A stretch of DNA of 14,507 nucleotides from Bacteroidota bacterium (lineage in GTDB: Bacteria > Bacteroidota > Bacteroidia > NS11-12g > UBA955). How positions within the stretch are numbered: the first letter of the stretch is position 1; every line of letters starts with the position of its first letter. Positions 8,103 through 14,507 of this stretch are shown in pieces. The position numbers were made by a program, and so were the translations under genes. Location of the stretch: contig SXYY01000081.1 in the NCBI GenBank assembly GCA_005788145.1, forward strand, positions 1-14,507, read 5' to 3'. The notes beneath the pieces are model-generated. The model was not told where the DNA came from. It did not search any database and worked only from the letters and a program-made list of their open reading frames with translations.

Positions 8103-10328
8103 TTAATTCATGTAAGAGGCAATCACTGAATCATACGGTTGGGCAAACGCCGACATACCACCCCATGATTCTCCGTTGATAATCACGTCTTCCTCACCGA
8201 GTACCGTACCCACATGGGTTGCCGTAACACCCGCTGCGGCGGCCAATTTCATCAAGCGATCCATGCCCGACTGTGCCACTGATACCACCACCCTGCTCTG
8301 ACTTTCGCCGAACAAACCGGCATCCAAACGCAAACCGCGCTCTGTGCACAAATCAAACCCCATTTTACCTGCCATCGCGCTTTCAAAGCAAGCGATAAAC
8401 AAACCGCCTTCGCTCACATCGTGCGCCGATGAAACCGCTTGTTCTTTAGACAATGTCTCAAGCAATTGGTGCAGTGCAAATTCTTCGTCCAAATCGAAGG
8501 ATGGACAAGGACTTTGAGACACACCTTTCACTTTGGCGATATACTGAGAACTGCCCAAATCGTTGCGCGTAGCGCCCAACAAAACAATCGCATCTCCGGC
8601 GGCCTTGAAAGGAATGCTCATTCTGTGCGCAGGGTCTTCAATGATTCCTACCATTCCGATGGTTGGCGTAGGATAAACTGCCTGTCCGTTGGTGCTTTGG
8701 TTATAAAAACTCACGTTTCCGCCGGTAACAGGGGTATCGAACTTTCTACAAGCCTCTCCCATGCCTTCAATGGCGTTTTTGAACTGATAATAAACTTCCT
8801 CATTATAGGGATTTCCAAAATTCAAACAGTTGGTGATGGCCGTTGGCACACCGCCACTGCAACGGATGTTTCTCGCTGCTTCAGACACCGCGATTTGCGT
8901 ACCCTTGTTGGGATCAGCATACACATAACGACTGTTACAATCCACTGTCAGCGCCAAACTCTTGTTCGAACCCACAATTTTCACAATGGCGGCATCCGAT
9001 GGCAGGTTGGTAGATTCGTTGATGGTTCCCACCATTGAATCGTACTGCTCATAGATCCAGCGTTTGCTGGCGATATTGGGCTCATTGCACAAACGCAACG
9101 CAGCCGCTCTGGCTTCGTCCATGGTTACATCGGCCACCGCATCCAAATTGAACGCAGCAATTTCTTTCAGGTACTCCGGATCTTTCCAAGTTCTCTTATA
9201 AACAGGGGCTCCACCTCCCAAAACCAATGACTGTGCAGGAATATCGGCCTCAAGCACATCGCCCATGAAATAGCGAACGCGCTCAGTATCCGTTACCATC
9301 CCGATGTGGGCATAGGTCAAATCCCACTTCTCCAAAATGGTCTCAACTTCTCTCTCACGTCCCTTTTCAATGATCACCAACATGCGCTCCTGGCTTTCGC
9401 TAAGCAACAATTCCCAACCTTTCATGTCGGGCTGACGCATCGGCACTTTATCCAACCACACATCCATTCCCACATTGGTTTTTGCACTCATTTCACTGGT
9501 TGAGCAAGTAATACCGGCAGCACCCATGTCTTGCATACCCACCACGGCACCCGTCTCGATGATTTCCATGCTGGCCTCTAGAATCAACTTCTCCCAGAAA
9601 GGATCACCCACTTGCACCGATGGCAAATCAGAGATGCTGTCTTCACTCATGTCTTTGGATGCAAAGGCAGCACCATGGATACCGTCTTTTCCCGTGGCTG
9701 AGCCAAAGATGTAAACGGGGTTTCCCGCAGGACCTGCACCGGCAGATATACTCTTACCCACGCCCACAATACCCACACTCATGGCGTTCACCAGGTTGTT
9801 TTGTTCGTAGCAATCGTCGAAATATACTTCACCACCCACAGTAGGAATACCAAAAGCGTTACCATAATCACCAATGCCTTTTACAACACCTTTCACCAAC
9901 CATTGCGTACGGTCCGTGGCGATGTTTCCAAAGCGAAGCGAATTCAACTGCGCGATGGGTCTTGCGCCCATGGAGAAAATATCCCTGTTGATTCCACCAA
10001 CGCCAGTCGCAGCACCTTGGTATGGCTCGATGGCACTGGGGTGATTATGACTTTCAATCTTGAAACAGCAAGCCAATCCATCACCGATATCAACCAAACC
10101 AGCATTTTCCTCACCCGCTTCAGCCAACATTTTCGAACCCGATTTGGGCAATGTCTTTAACCAAACGATGGAGTTCTTATAACTACAGTGTTCACTCCAC
10201 ATCACGGAGTAAACAGAGATCTCAGTAAAATTGGGTTGGCGACCAAGGATGTCGCAGATTTTGTGAAATTCTTCTTCCAACAGACCCAGTTGTTTGGCTT
10301 GTTCTACGGTGGCGGGTTGATGTACCAT
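8103..10328 (-). CDS. purL: Phosphoribosylformylglycinamidine synthase subunit PurL (short type)
   Basis: PurL converts FGAR plus ATP and ammonia to FGAM, the fourth step of de novo purine synthesis. It is cytoplasmic and works in complex with PurQ (glutaminase) and PurS. From the ATG at 10328 it has 741 residues, matching the short PurL of B. subtilis (about 742) rather than the 1300-residue fused form, so purQ and purS should lie elsewhere. Key blocks are YSVMWSEHCSYKNS (40-53), CFKIESHNHPSAIEPYQGAA (88-107), TGVGGINRDIFSMGARP (108-124), VGGEVYFDD, and MQDMGAAGITCSTSEMSAK in the first half. The second AIR-synthase-like half includes TPVTGGNVSFYNQ and SSAHDVSEGGL. A TTG at 10350-10352 would extend the frame by eight codons (LGVVILCD), but that stretch overlaps a -7 promoter element, which favours the ATG. 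The gap to the downstream oxidoreductase is 12 bases. Confidence 0.97.
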   Translation of the reverse strand: MVHQPATVEQAKQLGLLEEEFHKICDILGRQPNFTEISVYSVMWSEHCSYKNSIVWLKTLPKSGSKMLAEAGEENAGLVDIGDGLACCFKIESHNHPSAIEPYQGAATGVGGINRDIFSMGARPIAQLNSLRFGNIATDRTQWLVKGVVKGIGDYGNAFGIPTVGGEVYFDDCYEQNNLVNAMSVGIVGVGKSISAGAGPAGNPVYIFGSATGKDGIHGAAFASKDMSEDSISDLPSVQVGDPFWEKLILEASMEIIETGAVVGMQDMGAAGITCSTSEMSAKTNVGMDVWLDKVPMRQPDMKGWELLLSESQERMLVIIEKGREREVETILEKWDLTYAHIGMVTDTERVRYFMGDVLEADIPAQSLVLGGGAPVYKRTWKDPEYLKEIAAFNLDAVADVTMDEARAAALRLCNEPNIASKRWIYEQYDSMVGTINESTNLPSDAAIVKIVGSNKSLALTVDCNSRYVYADPNKGTQIAVSEAARNIRCSGGVPTAITNCLNFGNPYNEEVYYQFKNAIEGMGEACRKFDTPVTGGNVSFYNQSTNGQAVYPTPTIGMVGIIEDPAHRMSIPFKAAGDAIVLLGATRNDLGSSQYIAKVKGVSQSPCPSFDLDEEFALHQLLETLSKEQAVSSAHDVSEGGLFIACFESAMAGKMGFDLCTERGLRLDAGLFGESQSRVVVSVAQSGMDRLMKLAAAAGVTATHVGTVLGEEDVIINGESWGGMSAFAQPYDSVIASYMN

Positions 10329-10334
10329 GTCGCA

Positions 10335-10342
10335 CAAAATTA
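10335..10342 (-). promoter_or_regulatory. Possible -7 promoter element just before purL
   Basis: On the minus strand this reads TAATTTTG, an exact TAnnTTTG match, six bases before the purL ATG. A T-run (TTATTTTAT) sits at the -33 distance, an imperfect TTTG. If used, transcription would start only about 1-4 bases before the ATG, giving a nearly leaderless mRNA. I see no convincing terminator between the upstream gene and purL, so read-through from 12525 is also possible. Confidence 0.42.
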
Positions 10343-10404
10343 CAACACCCAACGCGGAGGATAAAATAACTTTTAGAGAGTTTTTAACACTACTTACCCA
10401 CTTT

Positions 10405-12525
10405 CTAACGCATCAACAACACGTTACCAGAAATGGTCTTGCGACGAACGCGATCTCCCGTCTTCAATTCATAGCGATAGATGTAGTTATACAGACCCTC
10501 TTGGCACAAAACACCTTGGAAATAACCATCCCATTCATAGGTGCCGTCTGTTTCACTATCAAAAATCTTCTCACCCCAACGGTTATAAATTCGGAACATG
10601 GTTGGATTGGCACCACGACCGAAGATCTTGAAGGTTTCGTTTCTGCCATCGCCGTTGGGTGTGAAAGCTGTGGGAATAAACAAATCGCAATCACCAGGAA
10701 TCAAATTCACAACCACATCGTCTGATGCACTGCCACAAGCATTGGTCACTGTTACTGTGTAAGTACCCGCTGTATTCACATAAATCACAGTATCTGTTGA
10801 CCCGGTGCTCCACAGAATATTGGTATTGGGCATATATGGCGCCACCAATTTCACAATAGAACCCTGACACAAAATGGTATCCATGGGCAATGTTACCATT
10901 GGTGCCGTATTAACCCTAATGTTGATTGAATCTGAGGCGATACATCCGCTGTTGTTTACAACTGCACCATAAGTACCAACTGTAGAAACCGTTTTCACAT
11001 TGGCCGATGAACCGTCGTTCCACAAAACTGTACCTGGGATGGTAATGGTCAAGTCTAATGTTGCACCATCACACAAAGTAGTATCCTTACCCAAGTTCAA
11101 AGTAGGTTTGGGCTGGACGGTAAAGGTTTGTGTAGAACTATCGGGACAATACTGATCGGCAATGACGTATTTGATTTTTACCATCCCTGTTGAAGATGGC
11201 TGGAATGAATTACCCGAAAACGTTTGACCGTAAAAAACGCCACCTGCCGTTGTTGGTGTCAATGTAATTGCTGGTCCGCCTTGACATGCCGTTGCTGGCA
11301 GTCCTGAAAATGCGGGATTGACATTTGGCTTGACCTTGACAATCACCGTATCAATACCCGAGCAGCCGTCCACACTCGTGGCCTCGTGAATAATTGGATA
11401 ATCTCCCACCGCTGCAAAACTCCGTGAGATTGTTTTTGAAGTACCGGTTATACCTCCTCCCAAATCCCAACGGAATGAAACAAGGCCTGGGAATTTGTTG
11501 TCAAAATCAAACTTATTACCCGCCAAACATTGGATGCTATCGTTGATTGAAATTCCACTTGAAGGACTTGGCACAACCCTCACCCACATGTTCGCAGTGT
11601 CTGTACAACCAGTTGGAAGGTTATCATACAGCGTTTCACTCTTGTAATGGATGCGATATTTGCCTGGCTTGGCATAAGACTTACTCGGATTGGGAATCGT
11701 GGCACTATCATCATCCGCAAAATACCATGTACGTATGTATGCACATTTGGGGATTTTTGCCAGCTGGGTATTGTCGTCGAGTTTGAAGACATGTCCCTCA
11801 AAACACTGCACAGTGTCCGCATTTTTTTCAAAAGGTTTGCTCACAGGACGAGGCACAATAAAGATAGACTTCGCCGATGTTACAACATCCGCACATCCCA
11901 ATGCAGGTGATGCCACCAAATTGACTGTGAAGTTACCACCCTTGTTGTAGGTATGGGTAATGTTGACGCCCGTATCTTGGGTTCCATCACCAAAAATCCA
12001 AGTGTACTTGATCCATCCAAAAGTGGCGGTACTGGTATTGGTGAAAGTGATCTTGTTTGATTTCTCACAACTATCCTGGGTGCCTTTGTAGCTGAAGCCC
12101 ATGACAAGGTTGTTTGTTTTGAAACTTACCGTTGCTGATTTGGAGGTGAGGTAATCAGGGCCCGCACCATCATGCTCAAATACGGTTACATAATATTGCG
12201 TATTGGGCTTAAGTCCGGTGACCGTGCAGTTATTCGTGATATTGTTAAACACAACAAAGTTCCCGGTGCCAATTTCTTGTCCCGTTCCAAATGCACCATT
12301 GCTTAAATACGAAGAATTGTCTGTGGGCGTTGCATTGACCGCACTCGCCTCTTTCATTAAAACAATACGCCAAGTGCCATTGCCTGATGTCCAAGTTAAT
12401 TGGACTGTTTTGCAAGTGATTGTACCTGCCGCCAAATTCGACGCTGGCGTCGTTGGCTCCGCACCATAAACCGACACTGCGCAACACGCATTCAAACACA
12501 ATAAGAGCAGCAGCTTTCTGAGCAT
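10405..12525 (-). CDS. Secreted PKD/Ig-like repeat protein with gliding-motility C-terminal (CHU_C) domain
   Basis: This is a 706-residue exported protein. It starts with a signal peptide (K4, hydrophobic 5-20, likely cleaved near VYG/AEP at 21-22). Next come a fibronectin-III-like domain (about 25-136; LKPNTQYYVTVFEHDG) and PKD-type domains at about 143-225 (WIFGDGTQDTG, HTYNKGGNFTVNL), 230-320 (TWYFADDD, YAKPGKYRIHY) and 325-400 (FRWDLGGG, FAAVGDYPIIH). A module follows at 402-472. Two similar Ig-like modules are at 478-538 and 546-608, both of the form DTxLCxG, LWxxGS, GTYxxxV, xDxxxV. The C-terminus (614-706) has IPTAFTPNGDGRNETF, FRIYNRWGEKIF and WDGYFQG, then GLYNYIYRYE. This is the gliding-motility-associated C-terminal domain of the CHU_C type, associated with type IX secretion and cell-surface anchoring. 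I infer a surface adhesin or structural role; no catalytic domain is seen. The ATG at 12525 gives a clean signal peptide. Confidence 0.93.
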   Translation of the reverse strand: MLRKLLLLLCLNACCAVSVYGAEPTTPASNLAAGTITCKTVQLTWTSGNGTWRIVLMKEASAVNATPTDNSSYLSNGAFGTGQEIGTGNFVVFNNITNNCTVTGLKPNTQYYVTVFEHDGAGPDYLTSKSATVSFKTNNLVMGFSYKGTQDSCEKSNKITFTNTSTATFGWIKYTWIFGDGTQDTGVNITHTYNKGGNFTVNLVASPALGCADVVTSAKSIFIVPRPVSKPFEKNADTVQCFEGHVFKLDDNTQLAKIPKCAYIRTWYFADDDSATIPNPSKSYAKPGKYRIHYKSETLYDNLPTGCTDTANMWVRVVPSPSSGISINDSIQCLAGNKFDFDNKFPGLVSFRWDLGGGITGTSKTISRSFAAVGDYPIIHEATSVDGCSGIDTVIVKVKPNVNPAFSGLPATACQGGPAITLTPTTAGGVFYGQTFSGNSFQPSSTGMVKIKYVIADQYCPDSSTQTFTVQPKPTLNLGKDTTLCDGATLDLTITIPGTVLWNDGSSANVKTVSTVGTYGAVVNNSGCIASDSINIRVNTAPMVTLPMDTILCQGSIVKLVAPYMPNTNILWSTGSTDTVIYVNTAGTYTVTVTNACGSASDDVVVNLIPGDCDLFIPTAFTPNGDGRNETFKIFGRGANPTMFRIYNRWGEKIFDSETDGTYEWDGYFQGVLCQEGLYNYIYRYELKTGDRVRRKTISGNVLLMR

Positions 12526-12529
12526 TACC

Positions 12530-12571
12530 AAATTAATTGCTAAATTAATTATCAAATTAATTGCCAAATTT
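12530..12571 (-). repeat. 12-bp AT-rich tandem repeat, 3.5 copies, in leader of the CHU_C gene
   Basis: On the plus strand the copies are AAATTAATTGCT (12530-12541), AAATTAATTATC (12542-12553) and AAATTAATTGCC (12554-12565), then a half copy AAATTT (12566-12571). The period is exactly 12, and each copy contains the palindrome AATTAATT. The array ends four bases before the ATG of the secreted-protein gene and overlaps its -7 promoter element at the other end. It therefore makes up nearly all of the predicted 5' leader. Because 12 is divisible by three, the array also reads in frame as a four-residue repeat (AINL/IINL), which explains a spurious N-terminal extension of that gene. Confidence 0.85.
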
Positions 12572-12595
12572 ACAATCTTAAGACAACTAATACAA
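12565..12595 (-). promoter_or_regulatory. Bacteroidota-type promoter of the CHU_C gene
   Basis: The minus strand has TAAATTTG at 12572-12565, an exact TAnnTTTG -7 element. A TTG at 12595-12593 lies 20 bases upstream, the spacing expected for the -33 box. The predicted start of transcription falls near 12558-12561, inside the 12-bp repeat, giving a leader of roughly 35 bases before the ATG at 12525. This also argues against the in-frame extension that begins at 12567, because those codons would lie within the promoter. Confidence 0.6.
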
Positions 12596-12723
12596 CGATA
12601 ATGTTGCCATCATGCTTGGGTATTTTCCTAAAAATTGGACACACACCCAAAATGATCCTCATATTTGCCAATCCAGTACCATTCAAATGATCGCTAAACA
12701 AGCCAAGAATCCATCAATGCGGA

Positions 12724-12731
12724 TAACTTTG
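12724..12731 (+). promoter_or_regulatory. Probable -7 promoter element of the ftsX operon
   Basis: TAACTTTG is an exact TAnnTTTG match, 47 bases before the ftsX ATG, in the 253-base divergent region. No TTG is found at the -33 distance (about 12700-12704), so the promoter is incomplete by consensus. Transcription would start near 12735-12738 and leave a leader of about 40 bases. That leader contains a small stem, GTTGC/GCAAC (12753-12757 with 12764-12768). Confidence 0.48.
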
Positions 12732-12778
12732 GTTTTGAAGACTTCAAAAATCGTTGCATCTTCGCAACTCACCACAAA

Positions 12779-13651
12779 ATGACAAATACCCGAAGAAAAC
12801 CCAGTGCTTGGCCTTCAATCATATCGCTTTCAGCGGTTATGTTCATGTTGGGCTTGCTCGGATTTTCTTTGATTGGGTTTCAAGGCTTGAGCAAACACCT
12901 CATGGAAAGTTCAAGTATCGATCTTTACTTTTTGGATGGCACTACCCCAGCACAAGTCAAGGCAACTGAAAAAAGATTGCAACAAGAACCTTGGGTTAAG
13001 AGCACCAAATACATCACACCGGAAGAGGGATTGAAAGAGATGGGCGACAAATACGATGGAGAAATTCTCGCTTTTGCAGAGAACATCGCCTTGCCTTTGA
13101 GTTTGGAAATTTACCCAAAAGCGGAGTATGCCAACATTGCATTTATTGACAAAGAATCCAAGCATTTGCGTACACTTCCTTTGATTGAGGATGTCATTTA
13201 CCAGCGAAATTGGGTGGAAAACATGACGGCGAATGTGCAGCGATTGCAGTTGATTTTTGGTGCTGCATCGGTAATTGCAATTTTAATCGCCATCGCATTG
13301 ATTCAAAGTGCAACCCGACTGAGCATTTTCGCCAACCGCTTCCTCATTAAAAGTATGCAACTGGTGGGCGCAACCAATACATTTATCGTGAAGCCATACG
13401 TACTCAATTTTGTGCGCCATTCGCTCATCGCGATACCCATTGCGATGGGACTATTGTTGACGGTTTTTTATGGGTTGCCCAACATTTTCGAAGATTTTGC
13501 CATTATTCAGGATTTCACCAAACACATCGCCATGAATGAATTGTTGATTATTTGTATTTCCGTGTCGATATTTGGATTAATTTTGGCATCTTTCGGGAGT
13601 TGGTTGAGTACCCGCCGCTACTTAAGAACCAAAATTGAGAACCTATACTAA
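12779..13651 (+). CDS. ftsX: Cell division protein FtsX
   Basis: FtsX is the membrane partner of the ATPase FtsE. Together they relay a divisome signal to periplasmic peptidoglycan hydrolases or their activators at the septum. At 290 residues it has the usual size and the four-helix layout: TM1 about 14-35, an extracytoplasmic domain about 36-155, TM2 about 157-177, TM3 about 213-233 and TM4 about 254-275. Family features include SSSIDLYFLDG (44-54) at the start of the external domain and the cytoplasmic loop FLIKSMQLVGATNTFIVKPY (188-207), the FtsX/MacB-like coupling segment. ftsE is not adjacent here, as is common in this phylum. It is the first gene of the plus-strand operon; the next gene begins 5 bases after its stop. 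Confidence 0.93.
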   Translation: MTNTRRKPSAWPSIISLSAVMFMLGLLGFSLIGFQGLSKHLMESSSIDLYFLDGTTPAQVKATEKRLQQEPWVKSTKYITPEEGLKEMGDKYDGEILAFAENIALPLSLEIYPKAEYANIAFIDKESKHLRTLPLIEDVIYQRNWVENMTANVQRLQLIFGAASVIAILIAIALIQSATRLSIFANRFLIKSMQLVGATNTFIVKPYVLNFVRHSLIAIPIAMGLLLTVFYGLPNIFEDFAIIQDFTKHIAMNELLIICISVSIFGLILASFGSWLSTRRYLRTKIENLY

Positions 13652-13656
13652 GAATC

Positions 13657-13896
13657 ATGAGTGCGTTAAAAAATAAAACAACAAAAACCGAATCAAAAGC
13701 CCAACCCATGTTGTTTGGCCCAATGAACTATATCCTCACCGGGGTTTCAATTTTGGTGTTGGTGATTGGATTCGCTTTGATGTCGGGCACAGAAGACATA
13801 TACAACAGCACGAAATTAACCGTGGCACCCATCGTGGTGTTTTTGGGATTCTTACTTGGAATCGTTGCCATTTTCTACAAGAAAAAATCTGCCTAA
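13657..13896 (+). CDS. DUF3098 family small membrane protein
   Basis: This 79-residue protein has a charged N-terminus (1-17), the block FGPMNYILTGVSILVLVIGF (20-39), then ALMSG (40-44). A short loop EDIYNSTKLT (46-55) and a second hydrophobic segment APIVVFLGFLLGIVAIF (57-73) follow, ending in a lysine-rich tail. Two transmembrane helices are predicted, about 25-43 and 57-74. The pattern fits DUF3098, a family of unknown function that I know from Bacteroidota, typically encoded between ftsX and uppP as here. The spacing (5 bases after ftsX, 3 before uppP) makes co-transcription near certain. A role in the envelope or divisome is inferred only from context. Confidence 0.87.
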   Translation: MSALKNKTTKTESKAQPMLFGPMNYILTGVSILVLVIGFALMSGTEDIYNSTKLTVAPIVVFLGFLLGIVAIFYKKKSA

Positions 13897-13899
13897 TCC

Positions 13900-14507
13900 A
13901 TGACTTGGATTGAGAATTTGATTCTCAGCGTGGTTGAGGGTCTCACGGAATTTCTTCCTGTGAGCAGCACTGGTCATCTCATGCTCACCCGCGAGTGGCT
14001 CGGCATGGGTCCGAACGAACACGAAACCTACCTCATTGCCATTCAATTCGGCGCGATAGTGAGCGTTCTCACCTTGTATTGGAAGAAGTTTTTTAGCGCC
14101 GCTGCTTGGAAATTATACCCCATATTGTTGATGGGCTTTATTCCGGCGGCAGCTTTGGGGTTTCTTTTCGATGACCTACTAGAACAGATGCTCAAAGCAC
14201 CATGGATTCCTGGAATTATGCTCATTGTTTTCGGTTTCGTACTACTTAGAATCGAACAACTTTTCCCTCCTGGAAACAAAGAAATCGAAGATCTCAAACC
14301 CATTGACTGTATCAAAATAGGTTTGTTTCAGTGCTTGGCAATGATACCTGGTGTTAGTCGCTCCGCCGCCACCATCGCCGGTGGATTGCAAGGCAAATTA
14401 AGCCGACATGCAGCGACTGAGTTTTCATTCTTATTGGCCCTACCCACATTGGGGGCGGCGGGCGGATACAAGCTTTTAAAGAACTGGGATTCGCTCTCGG
14501 CTGGTCA
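13900..14507 (+). CDS. uppP: Undecaprenyl-diphosphate phosphatase UppP/BacA, C-terminus cut by window edge
   Basis: UppP removes a phosphate from undecaprenyl diphosphate in the inner membrane, recycling the lipid carrier for peptidoglycan and O-antigen synthesis; it also gives bacitracin tolerance. From the ATG at 13900, 202 full codons are present, about three quarters of the usual 265-275 residues. Both family motifs are visible: EGLTEFLPVSSTGH (13-26), with glutamates E13 and E17 and H26 equivalent to E. coli E17, E21 and H30, and MIPGVSRSAATIAGGL (148-163), with the conserved arginine R154. The glycine usual after SRS is alanine here, a conservative change. Hydrophobic segments are at about 43-60, 72-90 and 103-117. 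It is third in the ftsX operon. Confidence 0.95.
   Translation, partial: MTWIENLILSVVEGLTEFLPVSSTGHLMLTREWLGMGPNEHETYLIAIQFGAIVSVLTLYWKKFFSAAAWKLYPILLMGFIPAAALGFLFDDLLEQMLKAPWIPGIMLIVFGFVLLRIEQLFPPGNKEIEDLKPIDCIKIGLFQCLAMIPGVSRSAATIAGGLQGKLSRHAATEFSFLLALPTLGAAGGYKLLKNWDSLSAG

Noticed and set aside
10329..10404. Possible terminator between the CHU_C gene and purL
   Set aside because: Only a four-base AACT/AGTT stem without GC pairs in the core is present, so it is not convincing.
12526..12567. N-terminal extension of the CHU_C protein (MAINLIINLAINLV)
   Set aside because: It is translated from the 12-bp repeat and begins inside the -7 promoter element; starting at 12525 gives a proper signal peptide.
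12616..12650. Inverted repeat TTGGGT/ACCCAA in the divergent region
   Set aside because: It has only six base pairs around a 23-base loop and no T-run, so it is too weak to call a terminator or operator.
12601..12690. 29-codon plus-strand open frame in the divergent region (begins MLPSCLGIFL)
   Set aside because: It is very short, with no promoter of its own, no recognised family and no coding signal that could be judged.

Overview
The window looks like chromosomal DNA from a member of the Bacteroidota. The evidence is a fused SecDF translocase, a secreted protein with a gliding-motility/type IX secretion C-terminal domain, an ftsX-DUF3098-uppP cassette, several exact TAnnTTTG (-7) promoter elements and no visible Shine-Dalgarno sequences. 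It is densely coded, and no stretch over 300 bases lacks a gene. All calls come from reading the sequence, with no database search.

Left and centre (1-12525) are all on the minus strand. In transcription order they are: a secreted PKD/Ig-like protein with a CHU_C sorting domain (12525-10405); purL (10328-8103); a DAO-family flavoprotein oxidoreductase (8090-6954); a PolX-type protein with an apparently dead polymerase domain and an intact PHP domain (6927-5248); a GT9 heptosyltransferase-like protein (5222-4140); and secDF (4072-1034). The gaps from purL to the heptosyltransferase are only 12-26 bases, so these genes are probably co-transcribed. Internal promoters are possible before purL and secDF. 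A strong 14-bp hairpin terminator (982-1012) closes the run. Beyond it is lysA, on the same strand and cut by the left edge.

Right (12779-14507) is on the plus strand: ftsX, a two-helix DUF3098 protein and uppP (cut by the right edge), separated by 5 and 3 bases. They form an envelope and cell-division operon. The 253-base divergent region 12526-12778 holds exact -7 elements for both directions. It also holds a 12-bp AT-rich tandem repeat that forms the probable 5' leader of the secreted-protein gene.

Most genes serve housekeeping or envelope biogenesis: Sec export, lipid carrier recycling, divisome control, LPS-type glycosyl transfer, diaminopimelate/lysine and purine synthesis. I found no mobile element, CRISPR array, RNA gene or obvious new defence system. 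The items most worth a second look are the PolX-like protein that lacks palm aspartates, the promoter/leader tandem repeat, the near-leaderless purL start, and the GC-rich block covering the uncharacterised oxidoreductase.
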